A stretch of DNA of 64,000 bases from Cocos nucifera. Lineage: Eukaryota; Streptophyta; Magnoliopsida; Arecales; Arecaceae. The DNA is taken from assembly GCA_006176705.1 (NCBI GenBank), contig QRFJ01000300.1, forward strand, positions 1 through 64,000, in the 5' to 3' direction. Within the stretch, counting starts at the first letter, position 1; every line of letters starts with the position of its first letter. The position numbers and the translations under genes are program-made. The notes under the pieces are model-generated. The model worked only from the letters and a program-made list of their open reading frames with translations, had not been told where the DNA came from and ran no database searches. Shown one piece after another: positions 1 to 12,209 of the stretch.

Positions 1-194
1 ATGTATGTATGTTATATAATATATATACACATATGTTACATATATTAATATTATATATGATATAATTATTTATATATTATATATATACTATATATATATA
101 TATACATATATATATAATTAATATATATATGTATATCACCTAATATCCCATAATACCACACTGTATATATATATATAATAACTATATATATATA

Positions 195-233
<39 letters not shown>

Positions 234-365
234 TTATATATATATATACATATATATATATATAGTATGTATGTATATATGTATTATGTATGTATAATAT
301 GTTATAGTATATATATATATATATATATGATATATATATTATATATAAATATATATATCTATATA

Positions 366-413
<48 letters not shown>

Positions 414-575
414 TATATATGTATATATATATAATATATATATATATCTATATATGTATATATATATGTATATATACATATATATATACATACAATACAT
501 AATACATACATACTACATACATATATACATATATATAATATATATATTATATATAAATATATATATTATATATAG

Positions 576-606
<31 letters not shown>

Positions 607-612
607 TATATA
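1..612. repeat. AT-rich microsatellite tract
   Basis: Almost pure alternating TA/AT with occasional GTA, CATA and ATATAC interruptions. It ends abruptly where LINE-derived sequence begins. No gene is supported here. Confidence 0.95.
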
Positions 613-774
613 TGATTCCTTTGCAGGAGATCCTCGATATTGTAGTTGCTTGACACAGGACTCGTGGGTTGGGTGCAGATTCTCCATATTTTGACCGATG
701 GTTATGTGTTGTTGTCTTCCTTGATTTTTGGATGTTGTGTATGCGAGTACGCATGGTATGAATCTTTGGAGGGT

Positions 775-1110
775 TGCTACTCAGGTCCCTCTTTGGGCAT
801 TGCTTTGGTATTTCTGACCTCCATTATCTGCTTTACTCTCCGGATGAGATAAGGGGCAAGCCTTTTCATGCCGATTCGAATGTCAAAGAGTTTCTGGGTT
901 TGTCACCTTGAATGGGCTTGCTGATCTAGTTTTTGAAGGACTCAAGTTTACTTGGTGTAATAATGCTATTCTAAAGGTTTAGGAGAAGCTGGATCGTGGC
1001 TTTGCTTCTGCAAACTGGTTGGATATATTTTCTAAAGCTCGACTTTAACATCGCCTCGGTTAGCGTCCGACCATTCCCCTCTTTTATTGCTTCCCCGATC
1101 TCATGTATCC
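775..1110 (+). pseudogene. LINE endonuclease domain remnant
   Basis: Translation gives segments typical of the end of plant LINE apurinic-type endonucleases: a GKPFHADSNVKEF stretch, then GLADLVFEGLKFTWCNN, then EKLDRGFASANWLDIF. The catalytic SDH-type segment that should follow is frame-shifted (the bases near 1060-1080 still encode a recognisable SDHSPL-like block in another frame). In-frame stops show it is dead. Confidence 0.75.
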
Positions 1111-1845
1111 TGATCTTCTACTCTTTTTCAATCCCAAAAGAGCTGGACGGGATTTGAATATTGTCCTATTGATGAGCGTCTCTCTGCCCTTCTTGCTTAA
1201 GTGAAGACTAATCTTCAAAAGTGGAATAAATACGAGGTTGGTAATCTATTTAGAAGAGGAGATGAGTTATATAATTAGGTTTTGACTCTCCAATCCATGG
1301 AATCTCAATTTGCTCATTTTAATCACACTTTATATCCTGTGTTTCTTCAGCTTTTGCATGAGTATAATTGGAGCTTGTCAATGCAAGAGCTATATTGAAT
1401 GAGTAGCTGGAGGATTGCCAGCATCTTGTTATTTTTCCTGCATCTACTTGTGCTTGTGATTTATGCCCTGAGTAGCTCGAGGATTGCCAGCATCTTGTTA
1501 GGTGTTACTTTGCTACCCACTATTGGATGTTGTTGAGCCAAGTGTTTTCTTGTCGTCAACCTATTTTCTTGTTGATGCTGCCATCTTTGTTAGCAAGCAT
1601 CTTGGTAGAGAAAGAGGTTCGAGCTGTGATTGCTTATATGGCATCTCTCATTTGGACAGCACGAAACAACAAAATTTTTCGATATAAATATTCTAACCCA
1701 CTGAATTTTTTAAGACAATGTATTTGCTTTTATCATGACCAATTTTTTAAAGCCTCCTCTAGTATTGCTACCTTGAGCACTTAGTTTAGGTACTGGAGCT
1801 TTCCTTTGCCGTCTCGATAGCTGACAGGTCATCCTACCTTTGTCT

Positions 1846-2190
1846 CTTGGAAGCCCCCTCCCTATGGTTAATCTTGATGGCGCTGTTCAAGGTCACCGCG
1901 CAGCTGCAGGTTGTGTCATCCGAGATCATGATGGTCCATTACTTGCCGTAGGTGGGAAATTAGTAAATTACTTCCTTCTTCGTCCATCCCATTTGCTGTA
2001 TGTTACATGAACAACTACTTTTCACTCTTCTTCGGTTATGATTCAAGGTGATTCTGTTATGGTATTCCTTGGTTAAAGAACTAATCTCTTAAAGCGATTG
2101 GCTCGATCTCTTTGGATGCTAGATCTTCGGAGAAAGAAATCGGGCTGTTGATTGGGCTTCCAAGTTTTCTTTTGCAGGTGTTTTGTTTTG
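1846..2190 (+). pseudogene. LINE RNase H domain remnant
   Basis: Starts with WKPPPYG, then a VNLDGAVQG block containing the first catalytic Asp, then AAAGCVIRDHDG. It ends with a block at about 2134-2170 encoding ERNRAVDWASKFSF in another frame. This is the RNase H that plant L1-type LINEs carry after the zinc-binding region. Frameshifts separate the blocks. Confidence 0.75.
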
Positions 2191-4949
2191 TACTCTCATG
2201 ATTTATAGAGATATCCAGACTTTGCAAGAATATTAGCAGTTGATGCTTGTTCTATTGCTTGCTCCAGGCATGATTGATGCTTTTGACCATCTTTTCCAGG
2301 CTAGTTATCGTTTTCAATATTTTCTATTCAGCCAAAAGAAAGAGATATTTATGTTCAATCTACCCATTGGTCTCTCTTTGGCACGTTTCCTCTACTTTCA
2401 CTCTAGCTTCGTCCTGGGCTCCATTTTGCTTCAGCTGTTTTATTTCTCGTGCCAAGGACTTGGCTGCTTTCATTCTGTACCATGGTTAAGTCCATATGCA
2501 TGAAAGTGTTCTCTCTGTTGGATATCGTTTCAGCTTATATTATGGATGGTGCTTCATGCTACTTATTTCAACCATCAAGACTTCATCAACTATTCCTCGG
2601 ACTTTTATATGCTGCATCTTTACTTATTATTTCAAGAATATGATGGAATGTTGGCTTCCTTGGGTGCCTCTTTGGTCAACTAATATCTTCATTTGTTCTC
2701 TCTTATGCCTATCGCCGTTGAGGCTGCTTTACCAACCCAGGGGTTGATGGTTTTCCATATCATTATCATTCTCTCTGTGGTGCAGCTCTCTCACCTTTCA
2801 TCTCATCACTACAAGATTTGCTTCTTTTGGTTATAATTATTTATACTTCTTGGACTCATTCTCTGTTGGCTTCGAGTTTTCTACGTTGTTATCGTTAACT
2901 TTCTCAAGCCTCCAATGGTGGTCTAACTGGACATTTTGTTACACTACACATTTACAGTTTTCTTACTCTGTGATTATTTTTTGTTGTACTTTTGGGGCCC
3001 ATTTTTTGGTCCGTCTTTGTTTTTGTGCATGTATTGCTTCTTGGTGAATTAAGGTGGTTTCAATCTTCTACCAAAAAAAGAAAGAGGTTCGGGTTACATA
3101 TCTAGTATTTTAATCCATATTTTTGGCAAATGAGAGGAAATAAGAATATTTTGGTGAGAAGGGAGAAAGGGAGTGAGCTAAGGGCCTGGCTTATTTTAAC
3201 CAGAGGGAGCATTATTGATATGGTTCTCTAATGGTGTTCTACTTAACCATGGTGATGGGTTAATTTATGTAAAGGACCTCTAGAAGGAGGTGTTACATGG
3301 AATGTCACATATGGAAAGCTAGGTTGATTTGCAACAATATATATGGTCAAGGGGAATAAAGATATAACCTAGGGGCAATATGTTAAAAAAACCTAAACTC
3401 TTTGAACCATAACACTTCAAAATATCTTGTGAATATTGGATGCATTTAGATCCATATAAGTTGCCTACCTGATCTCATTTAGTCATAAAAATTATAGGAC
3501 AGAATCATGTAATTGATTGACTACATTTTGCATAATATTATCTATCATCCAATCTGTAGCAAAAGCACTCAAAAATTATGTGGATATAATATATAATTCA
3601 GTATACCATCATTAATTTGTAAATCGAATCATCCTTGGGTCGGCTCAAGAAATGGGAATTCAATTCATTGCCGTGCTATTTTAGGGCTAGTTTGATTAGG
3701 CTGAATATAGACCTACTGACGGGCTATGTTGAGTTTTGCCTAAAAGTTAATATAATCTATTACACCCGTATCTCGATCGAGCCTACGTTTTAGGCCCAAG
3801 CCTGACCCCATAGTAAAAAATACCAAAAATATTTAAAAATACTAAAAAAATGCTTAAAAATGCTAAATATCAATAACCAAATATTAGAAATTCAATATTT
3901 AAGAACCAAAATGAGGTATTTTAATATTCTAGAACTTCTTCTTTTAAGTTCATATATCAACAAATTTTAGTATTTAATCACAACAAGAGGCTAAAAAATT
4001 TTGGGCCATGTTGGGCTCAAGGAAGAAATTCTTAGATAGATTCATTCTATCGTCGATAATATTTATAAATTTTGATTGACTTTTTTTTCACCATTCATGA
4101 TCAATTTAGATTAGCATTGAAGAACAATTGAAATGTAAAATTTTTATTTGCTTTGCCCATGATAAAATGAGTCCATCTCAAGGAGCTTTAATTCTCAACT
4201 CTAACTTCAAAGCAATAGAATAAGCAAGGTTCCATTTGACATTAATTTAGATTTATTATTTTTCAATCTTTATAAAAATTAATTTTTTTTATAAAAAAAT
4301 AAAAATCGTAACTTGCTTTATTGTTATAGGAGTCTGCAGCCATGGTTGTAGTGTGTAATTGGTTAAGATGATCGCATATGGCAGCAAGTGATGGTGGTAA
4401 CAGATGGCTGCAGAATGATGGTGATGGGTAGAATGATGGTGATGATTGCGGTGGTATCGATAATAATAATTATGGTGGTTATAGGTGATTTTTATTTGAC
4501 ATAAAAAATAAAGTTTTGTGAAAGGTAGCCCTAAGCTTTCACCTTTTCTAGATATCTAGAAAGGGCTTTTAAAAAAAAATCAAAAAGTAAAATGGGGTAA
4601 CTAAATGAATCTTTTTCTCTTTTTATACATATTTTAAATAATAAAAATAAGAAAAAAGAAAAAGAAAAAGAAAATTGATACTAAGCAGATCCTGCAGTTT
4701 GTTCTCGTTCCCCTCTCTTGCAACTAGTATTGATAGAGAGACTAAGATTCCGAAAAAATCCTTGTATCCTCAAACCTATCAAACATTTACTTAAGAAAAA
4801 AAAAAGTGAACTTAGCAGGATCTTCTAGATTCGGAATATTCACCGCACCAAGCCTACCTATCAACTAGCACAAAAGATAAGGAGAGAGTACTAGGTTCCA
4901 AAATGAATAGAAGTGGAGATAGTTTGGTGACATGGTGGGATTTAAATGA

Positions 4950-5037
4950 GAAAGTTGACTAGATTTAGCTCTATTTTTTGAATGGTAGCCGAGGAAAGTT
5001 GACTAGATTTAGCTCTATTTTTTGAATGGTAGCCGAG
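4950..5037. repeat. 44-bp tandem duplication
   Basis: The unit beginning GAAAGTTGACTAGATTTAGC occurs twice head-to-tail (4950 and 4994), essentially without differences, and a third start (GAAAGTTGGCTAAATGG) follows at about 5038. Confidence 0.9.
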
Positions 5038-5610
5038 GAAAGTTGGCTAAATGGAAAGGTCTTTTTTTTTTTTATCGTGACAACGAGACAACTTTTATAA
5101 ATTTTTTTGTATACAATTCCAAATTATATGGTGGGTTTGAGTCCGAAGAAGGATAGATTTTTTTAAAAAATATTATTATTTAAATAATTAATTTTAAAAA
5201 TATTATTATTTTAAATTTATTTTTTAAACTATCCTAGTTGGGATGATGTGAAAATGACGTATTAAACATGCGAACATAAGAACGTACGATGAACATACGA
5301 TTTACAACTAAAATGGTATCTCATATTTAAAATAAAATAAAAAATAAAATCATATGGCATGATTTTATCTTAAATTGCATTTTTAACATGCAAGTTTTTT
5401 TATTTTTCTCCCATGCATCATGGCTGTTTTTTCAAATTGCATCTTTTTCTTATTATTATCATATAATAATATTTTAGTATTTTAATATAATGTATTATTA
5501 TTATAATATAATATTATAGTATAATAGCATATTTTATTATTATGATATAATATTAATATCTTATATTATTATCATAATAAATAAAATATAATGTAATAAT
5601 ATAATATTTA

Positions 5611-6135
5611 ATATATATTAATATTATATACTATATTATAATATATTTATTTTATTTTATATATAATTTAATTTATTATATTATATATAACATATATTAT
5701 CTACATTTATGAATATATACTATATAGTATTATATATTATAATACATAAAATATAATATAATATATTATTATATTATATATAATAATATTTATATAATAA
5801 AGAATGTTATGGGAATTATGGATAGATCTTAGCAACTTATCCGAAAACCTAGTAATGCAAAAGAACATGGACATATATTAATATTATATACTATATATAA
5901 TATATATTTATTTTATTTTATATATAATATAATATAATATGTTATATTAATTATATATAACATATATTATCTATATTTATGAATATCTACAATATAATAT
6001 TATATATTATAATACATAAAATATAATATAATATATTATTTTATTATATATAATAATATTAATATAATAAAGGATGTTATGGGAATTATGGATGGATGCG
6101 ATATATCCAGAAAATTAGTAATATAAAAGAACATG
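5611..6135. repeat. About 262-bp tandem duplication, AT-rich
   Basis: Copy 1 (about 5611-5870) and copy 2 (about 5873-6135) share the same order: ATATTAATATTATATACTAT, a TTATTTTATTTTATATATAA block, AATACATAAAATATAATATA, then GATGTTATGGGAATTATGGA-like sequence and a final AAAAGAACATG. Copy 2 has small deletions. Confidence 0.85.
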
Positions 6136-6631
6136 AGTACTAGATTTTCGAATTATTTTTAATATATAAAATATATGAATAAATTATTTTTTTTAAATAT
6201 TATTTTAAAAATATTTATTTAGAAAAATATAGATTTATGGATAATTTTTTATCCTAAAAGAATGGGTCCTAAAGGTAAATAGTCATTTTTTATTTAATGG
6301 GTCAACATCCGATTCCTAAAGGAGGTTGGAGGCTTTTGGGCTAAACTGTTTCCTGTCTTCTTTGCTAAGAAAATCTATGGTCCAAAATGGTCGAGGATAC
6401 GCTCACACCACAATGCAAGGATATACTCACACTACTATGCGGAAGAAACATAAAAAGAATAGAATAGATGCTAAATCAAAAAATTGTTCACCATAAAAGC
6501 CGCTCATATCATAAAGCAGTTCTCATTCTGATTAAGTCAGTCAAATAATTAGGTATATCCTCATATGCTTAACTTCAACCCTCGCAATGCTTGGTTTAAT
6601 GAGAGATAACAGAAGGCAGAGTAGGGCTGAG

Positions 6632-6722
6632 CTTAATATCCCATTTGTTTTTCCTAATGAAATTAATATCCCATTTGTTTTACTAATGGTAATTAATATC
6701 CCATTTGTTTTTCCTCTGAAAT
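6632..6722. repeat. Triplicated 30-bp unit
   Basis: TTAATATCCCATTTGTTTT occurs three times in direct tandem, starting near 6632, 6663 and 6693, with spacer variants of TCCTAATGAAA. Confidence 0.9.
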
Positions 6723-6889
6723 TAAAAAAAAATATCCTACGAAATGGATTAAATGGGTGATGTTAGACGTGCTTTAATTTGGGCCCTACAAGCTATCATC
6801 ACCAACAATTAATCCATAAATCATGCAATGGGATATTTATCTTGTAGAATGGTTTAAGTCATCATTATTCATCCATCTAACCTGGGTGA

Positions 6890-7715
6890 TTATAGTTCAT
6901 CAGGTACGTAAAGCTTACAATCTCATCTGGAGAATGGTAGGTTGGCCAGATTGGCTCCAAGTTATTGTGATTCGCTTGCTCGGACCATAACACAATTTAT
7001 GTCATTTTTTTGATATGCAAGTCAACTAGCTTCCAATCCAACCCGCAAGTCAACAAGTGCATTGGCCAAAATAAATAAAAGTTCATTGGGTCGGATCCTC
7101 TCTTGGTTTGAATTTTAAGGGATATATTTTATTTTTAAATTTTTTTTATTGACATATATAAAATGTTGGGGTTGAAACTTTAAAGTCACTTTTATATACT
7201 GCTAAAACATAAATTTTTATCACTATTTTTATAAAAATATGATAATTAATTATCAAAATCTCATCTTAAAATGATGGATAAAAAAATATTAATAAAGATA
7301 TTTGCAGCACTCTTTGTGACTTAGAGGGCACTTAAAAATGTCGTTAATCATCAATTTTTTTTGTGGTGAGTGTAGGGGATGACGCATGATCTCCCTGCCT
7401 TGTAACTCTCATATCTCATCTTTATTGCAATTAGGGATATGGTTGTACCCTTCATGTAAAAGCAGGATTCCTTTTCCTCCATGCCATCTAGTTGGGATCA
7501 TTTTGAAATCTGTGCAGGTACATGCACGATTGAGTTTAGAGTACTCGGGCGAACCAACAGTAGATGGGTGTGAAAGAAGGTGAATCTTTTTTCACTTGAA
7601 GGATGCAATCCTTACCATTACGACCTTTCTTTTTTTCTAGGTGAATTATCCCTATATTTTATTTCAAAAAGTTAGGTGCCAAGCATGGGCTTTAATATTA
7701 TATATACTGATATAT
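6890..7715. repeat. Segmental duplication, copy I (uninterrupted)
   Basis: Two blocks match, in order, sequence further right. 6900-6990 (TACAATCTCATCTGGA, GTTATTGTGATTC, GCTTGCTCGGA) matches 7960-8050. 7380-7715 (CATGATCTCCCTGCCTTG, GATGGGTGTGAAAGAAGG, GAAGGATGCAATCCTTACC, TTTTTCTAGGTGAAT, GCCAAGCATGGGC and then a TA tract) matches 9436-9705 plus 14123-14215. No coding function is seen. Confidence 0.65.
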
Positions 7716-8059
7716 ATATATACACACATATGTTTTTTAATCAAAAATAATGAAGAACCTATCAAAATAACTGATCTAACAATATGATATTATGTACTTG
7801 ATCAATATATCTATAAATACTCAAATTAACTGAAATTAAGTACTAGTTGTCTATGTTTTAAGATATTGAGATTAAGATCAACATTTGAAATTACAAATTA
7901 TAAAGTTTGAGCTATATATATATATATATTAGAATATATTAGATAATATTTCATCATGTACTTAAATCATACGATCTCATTTGGACAACGAATATGATGC
8001 TGTAGTGGCCAAGTGGGCCCTAGGTTATTGTGATTCTTGTGCTTGGATATAAAGTTGGA
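7716..8059. other. Spacer and start of segmental duplication copy II
   Basis: AT-rich with a TA run near 7915-7930. From about 7955 the sequence resembles 6895-6990 and so opens copy II. No gene seen. Confidence 0.5.
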
Positions 8060-9105
8060 CATCGGACTGGATAGAACAATTCGGCCTAGCATGAATTGGG
8101 CCATGCCTAACACGATCTGCCTAGCACTATAATGGGCTGTGCCGAACCTAGGAGTTGGGTTGGACTAAAATTTTAGTAGCCCATAGCCCAGGTCCAGCAT
8201 GATCCATAGGATCAAGCATGGCATGATACGTGCCCAAGCTCAACACAGCCCGTCTGCCAATCCATATGAGCCATGCCTTGGCACGGCCCATTTAGTATGT
8301 TATTTTTTATTTTTTTTTAAAAAAATATTTTTTTATAAAATAAATAAGTTGGAGAATAAACAAAAAAAGATAGAAAATATTAAATTTTTTTTATAAAAAT
8401 AAAAACTATCTTATAATGATGGAGGGTTTGGTATGGATTCCTACTTATTTATTAATATAAATCAAAATTATATAAAAGAGGAAGGGAGGCTAGGGAGATT
8501 AGAGAAGATGAGAATTAGTTTGATGAATTAATGTAGTGAGAATGAAAGAGAAGGATCCTATTTATAGAAGTCCCAAAATTTTTATTTTTCTAAAATATTC
8601 TTCAATCTAGCTATTTTTTTGACCGTTGGAGGGGTCAAAATGATAAAAACAAGAAAAATAGCCATTAAAATCTCTTAAAAAATTAAAAAAAATCTATTTT
8701 AATCGTTACGGACCAGTCTGGCTTATTTGGAGCTGTTATGGGCCATGCCTAGCATGGCCCGTTGGAGGCTGTTATGGGCCATGTCTAATATGGCCCATTA
8801 GGAGATGTTGCAGGTCGTGCCTGACATGATCCATTTAGGTTGAAAAAAAAATGGATCGGGCGCGTCCCATTTGGGTTGGAAATAAAAAGGAAGTAGGTCT
8901 GATGGGCCAATGGGCCATGCCAGATTTGGCCCATCAATTCTCGAGCCTAGGGTCGTGTCAGGCAGAGGATCTTACATTTTCGTGCCATGCCAGCATGATC
9001 CATTTAGCGGATAGACCGTACCTGAAATAGTCCCCTATAGTGTTTTATCCAATAGGCCTGGGTCGGACATGGCCTAATGCCCAAGTCCACTTGGACGGTA
9101 ATACA
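8060..9105. mobile_element. Probable non-autonomous hAT-like element
   Basis: Both ends (about 8060-8300 and 8700-9100) are packed with GGGCCATGCC / GGCATGGCCC motifs in both orientations. The centre (8310-8700) is AT-rich and holds TTTTTTTGACCGTTGGAGGGGTC followed by AATAGCCATTAAAAT, an arrangement I know from plant hAT derivatives. No transposase coding remains. Exact termini and the expected 8-bp target duplication could not be fixed by eye, so the boundaries are approximate and other DNA-transposon classes remain possible. Confidence 0.4.
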
Positions 9106-9409
9106 ATCTGTATCACCTAATTAATTAGCAAGTGAAGGGCTCTCTCCCCAAACGTGTGACCTAAACCACCAATCGTGCCAGGTCTAACCACCAGTGAACA
9201 AGCGAGCGTGCCTTAAATTTGGCCAAAAAAAAAAGAACAAAATCTTACATGTTCGCAACACACGAGAAATTATACATGCACCACATGTACCTATACACTT
9301 CATCAATCATCTCATCTATTTCTCGTGAATCTTATTTATCACGTACTTGTCTTGATGATTAACGCATAATTAAAAAGTAGTTGAGGTGATTGGCTAATGC
9401 AAACCCACA

Positions 9410-9709
9410 TTAGGGCATAAAGCGATATTCTTGTAATGCATGATCTCCTTGTCTTATCTTCTTATATTTTATGTACTTCATGTGAAAGAAGGATGCATCT
9501 TTCTTGATGCTCATGAATCGTTGGGTCATCCATTGGTTATTTTGACATCTGTAATGGATATTTTGACATATGCAGTAGATGAATGATCGTGTTTGGAATA
9601 CTTTAAGGACTGTGTAGTGGGTGATCCAATGATGGATGGGTGTGAAGGAAAGTAAATCCTTCTTTTCATCGAAGGATGCGATCATGATCCTTACCGTTGC
9701 CTCTCTTAT
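9410..9709. repeat. Segmental duplication copy II, left of the Copia insertion
   Basis: Matches 7380-7640 (CATGATCTCCTTGTCTTA, GATGGGTGTGAAGGAAAG, GAAGGATGCGATCATGATCC). It is cut at 9709, where Copia element H begins, and resumes at 14123. Confidence 0.7.
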
Positions 9710-10668
9710 TATTGGGATATCAGCTATTCTGATATCACTTGTTAAGTATCTAGTATCAACGTATTACGATAAGAAGAAAAAAAATAAAAATAAGAAAGTA
9801 ATCAAGTACGTAGATCAGCTCAATGGCTTGTTTCCATAGGACATGTAAAGCTTCACTATAAGAGAGAACTAAATAATACAAGAGAAACTTACCATTCAAT
9901 CTTTGTACAAGAGTTTCTTTTTTATACAAGAGTTTCTTAATAAAAAGCCTTAAAATCCTCACAAAAAACTCTCTGAAATCTCTCGAGAAGCTTCTCAGTA
10001 CCTCCGAAACATCGCCAGCTTTCCAACGCAATAAAAGGCTCGTCAATTAGAGTTATATAGACTCTAGAAACTTAAAAATATTATACTAGTATAAAATTCA
10101 AATTTAATGACACTTGAGATCGATCTAGACCGTTCGATCATGATCGGCTCCCTTCTAGGCCATTGGATCACGCACAGCAGTCCTAATCAGGCTCGGATTG
10201 AATCCTAGCCATTCGATCATGACCGGCTCGAGCCAAAGCCATCCGATCGTGATCGATTCATGAAACAGTATCATGGACCGCGTGAAATGGAAAGAAAAAT
10301 GGTCTGAGGGTCCACGCGGGCGCCCTTGAGTTGGTGGTCCATGGTGGATCGTGCTCCATCGCATGGGTTGGGTGCCCGTGCGGCCCACGTGCACCCCCCA
10401 CGTGCTGGTGCGCCCAACCGGCCCAGCACGTGGTTGGCCCAGCACCGCCATGCATGATTGATTTTGGGCTACACCACTGCCGTTCGGCGCCGCCGATGGA
10501 TCCCTCCGGTGAGGTCGAAGGTCGGCTATCCTGCTTTGACCTTCTTTCACATGTATCTTCTCCATCCGGACTCTATTTGCACTATTTTTGAGCTTGTTGG
10601 ACTCCATTCGTCATCCTGGATCTCACTGTGGGCTTATTATGGAAGAATTCGAGGTGCTTTTCTCAACA
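9710..10668 (-). repeat. Copia H 3' LTR
   Basis: 959 bp, ending AACA in plus orientation. Shares with 13171-14117 the blocks GATCAGCTCAATGGCTTG/GATCAGCCTAAGGGCTCG, CCAGCTTTCCAACGCAA, GACTCTAGAAACTTAAAAAT-like and AAAGAATTCGAG-like. On the plus strand the interior beyond 10668 is pyrimidine-rich (ATCTCTATCTTGACT), so on the minus strand it is purine-rich, as expected for a polypurine tract. Confidence 0.9.
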
Positions 10669-10911
10669 ATCTCTATCTTGACTTGATATTTTGCTTTCAT
10701 CTATTTCTAACAACTTGTGATCCATCTCGCCCCCATGCCTTGGGGCACGCTTGCTGTCTCATGGATCGACAAATGTGGGAGTCGAGCTAAGCTGCTCGAT
10801 CTCACCTCCATCATGAGCTGTGTCCACTCTGACTAATGACCTGCTCGAGAAAGTCTACTACGACAATAGAAACTTTACACTACGACGTCGCCTTTCGTCC
10901 TCTCGAATTTC

Positions 10912-11451
10912 TCATCTCGTGCCCGATCGACCTCCACCTGGAGCTCCATCTCGCATTAGACTTTCTGTGGCTCTTGAAGCTCCACCTTGCATTGGACTCC
11001 CTGCCAGATAGTAATATCTTCTCGTCTTCTTCTTTCCCTCCAATATCATCTTATTGCCACACATGACCTTCAAGATTTCATCACCATCTATCCACCTGTA
11101 GCCTTTTGAATTCAGTTTGCTTAATAAGATAAGATTCTGTCTGAAATCGGATATGTATCGGACCTCCTCCAATCTTCTCACTATACCATCATGTGTCCTC
11201 CAGCTGATCGTCCCGATGCCTCTGATTGCACAGCTCGATCTATCTGATAGATAAACAGTGCGCTCACTGCTCTCTAGGAAGTCAAACTGCTCCTCTCTGT
11301 AACAAACATGATATATGCATACAAAATCTAAAATCCACTGCTGGGAAGTAGTGGATACCTCATCAGATATCTCTAGGACATCATCCTCTGACTCGCTACT
11401 GTAAGTGCACCAATTGGCATCACCTTTTCTTAATACCAATTGATGTTCCAT
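10912..11451 (-). pseudogene. Copia H protease / pre-integrase fragment
   Basis: An open stretch of 179 codons on the minus strand. It contains WILDFVCIYHVC where active Copia proteases have WxxDSGCSxH: the catalytic DSG is changed to DFV, so the enzyme is dead. Further on are GIGTISWRTHDG and VRYISDFRQNLILLSKL, the usual second half of the Copia protease, then the start of the pre-integrase region. The last codons, towards 10912, run into unrelated sequence. Confidence 0.8.
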
Positions 11452-11484
11452 GATATCGCTCGAACGTCAATCATCCTTGGCATC

Positions 11485-12180
11485 ACAAGTCCTGATACCA
11501 TATTGCGGAAGCTCATGATCTTTAGCACGGACCTAAAGGAACATGTGACATTCTCTATGGATAGCAAACCATAGATCCAACACCTAGATCTATGCTGGGG
11601 CACCTCCCTCCTTGGGTTTGAGGGAGGCGCCCCCTTCTCTAGGGCTTATTCAAGAATCCTAGGGCAGCAACTCTAGAGAGCAGAGAAAAAGAGAGAGTTG
11701 AGGGAGAAAAGGTCTGTATTGATTCCAACCTTAAAAATCCTAATACAACATATGCATTTATACATAGCTATTAGGCCTGACCAAAAATTTTTCAGGCTAA
11801 CTCAATACATAAAAGCACTCACCGAGCCCATGTACACCCATGTCTCCCATGCTCTCATCTTCTAGATCTAAACCTGATCTATACATGAGTTAGCCCCTTT
11901 AAAATATCTTAAACTAGGCCTTAAGACCCCTAGGATCAACCCAGACCCTAGCCCAAAGTAGACCCTCGCATAACTTTGCCCGCACACTGAGCCAGCTCAG
12001 TCTCAGCACTGAGGCAGCTAAGTTTCACTAGATTGGCTTAGTCTAAAACTGAGCCGGCCCAATTCTGTGCCGTGCCAGCAGTTTCGAATGCATAGCTCTC
12101 TATTTTGCCTGTGCACTAAGATTTAGTCAACCCAGTTTTGGACCGAACCGGCTAATCTGCAAAAAATCTTCTTTCTGCAG
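11485..12180 (-). repeat. LTR-like block with primer site, nested in Copia H
   Basis: On the minus strand this stretch has a TATA-like sequence (complement of TTTATACATA near 11757), a CTCTCTCTTTTTCTCTGCTC leader-like run and, at its end, ATATGGTATCAGGACTTG, which resembles a tRNA-iMet primer site directly after an LTR (complement at 11485-11502). It separates the zinc knuckle (12210-12413) from protease (up to 11451), two regions normally contiguous. It looks like the 5' LTR and primer site of a second Copia element whose remainder is gone. The far boundary (about 12180) is uncertain. Confidence 0.4.
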
Positions 12181-12209
12181 TCTTGATTCTTCGACTTTGG
12201 TTCCTTGCT

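Larger units (their letters stand above)
620..3095 (+). mobile_element. Degenerate LINE (plant L1-type) with internal deletion
   Basis: A non-LTR retrotransposon remnant. Reading frames on the plus strand, broken by many stops and shifts, give in order an endonuclease C-terminal part (about 775-1110), the linker that follows it (about 1140-1400), the end of the ORF2 zinc-binding region (about 1500-1780, with the recognisable IWTARNNKIF-like stretch) and an RNase H domain (about 1846-2190). The 3' part (2200-3050) is T-rich untranslated sequence, ending in an A-rich tail near 3073-3088. The reverse transcriptase core expected between linker and zinc-binding region is absent. A 30-bp direct repeat (1401-1430 and 1470-1499) lies at the place where RT should be and may be a deletion scar. 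Not functional. Confidence 0.8.
3096..6889. other. AT-rich intergenic DNA without recognisable gene
   Basis: I see no coding sequence on either strand. It holds A/T homopolymer runs, a GATGGT-like imperfect microsatellite (about 4380-4480), and the tandem duplications listed separately. The stretch 5400-6080 is nearly pure A/T. Confidence 0.7.

Noticed and set aside
566..852. Frames at 566-754 (minus) and 646-852 (plus)
   Set aside because: One runs into the AT microsatellite. The other opens on a TTG, overlaps LINE remains and matches no LINE domain frame over its length.
10155..10607. 150-codon minus-strand frame in the left LTR of Copia H
   Set aside because: It lies within the LTR. The matching place in the other LTR (13600-14040) has the frame broken differently, and no domain is recognisable.
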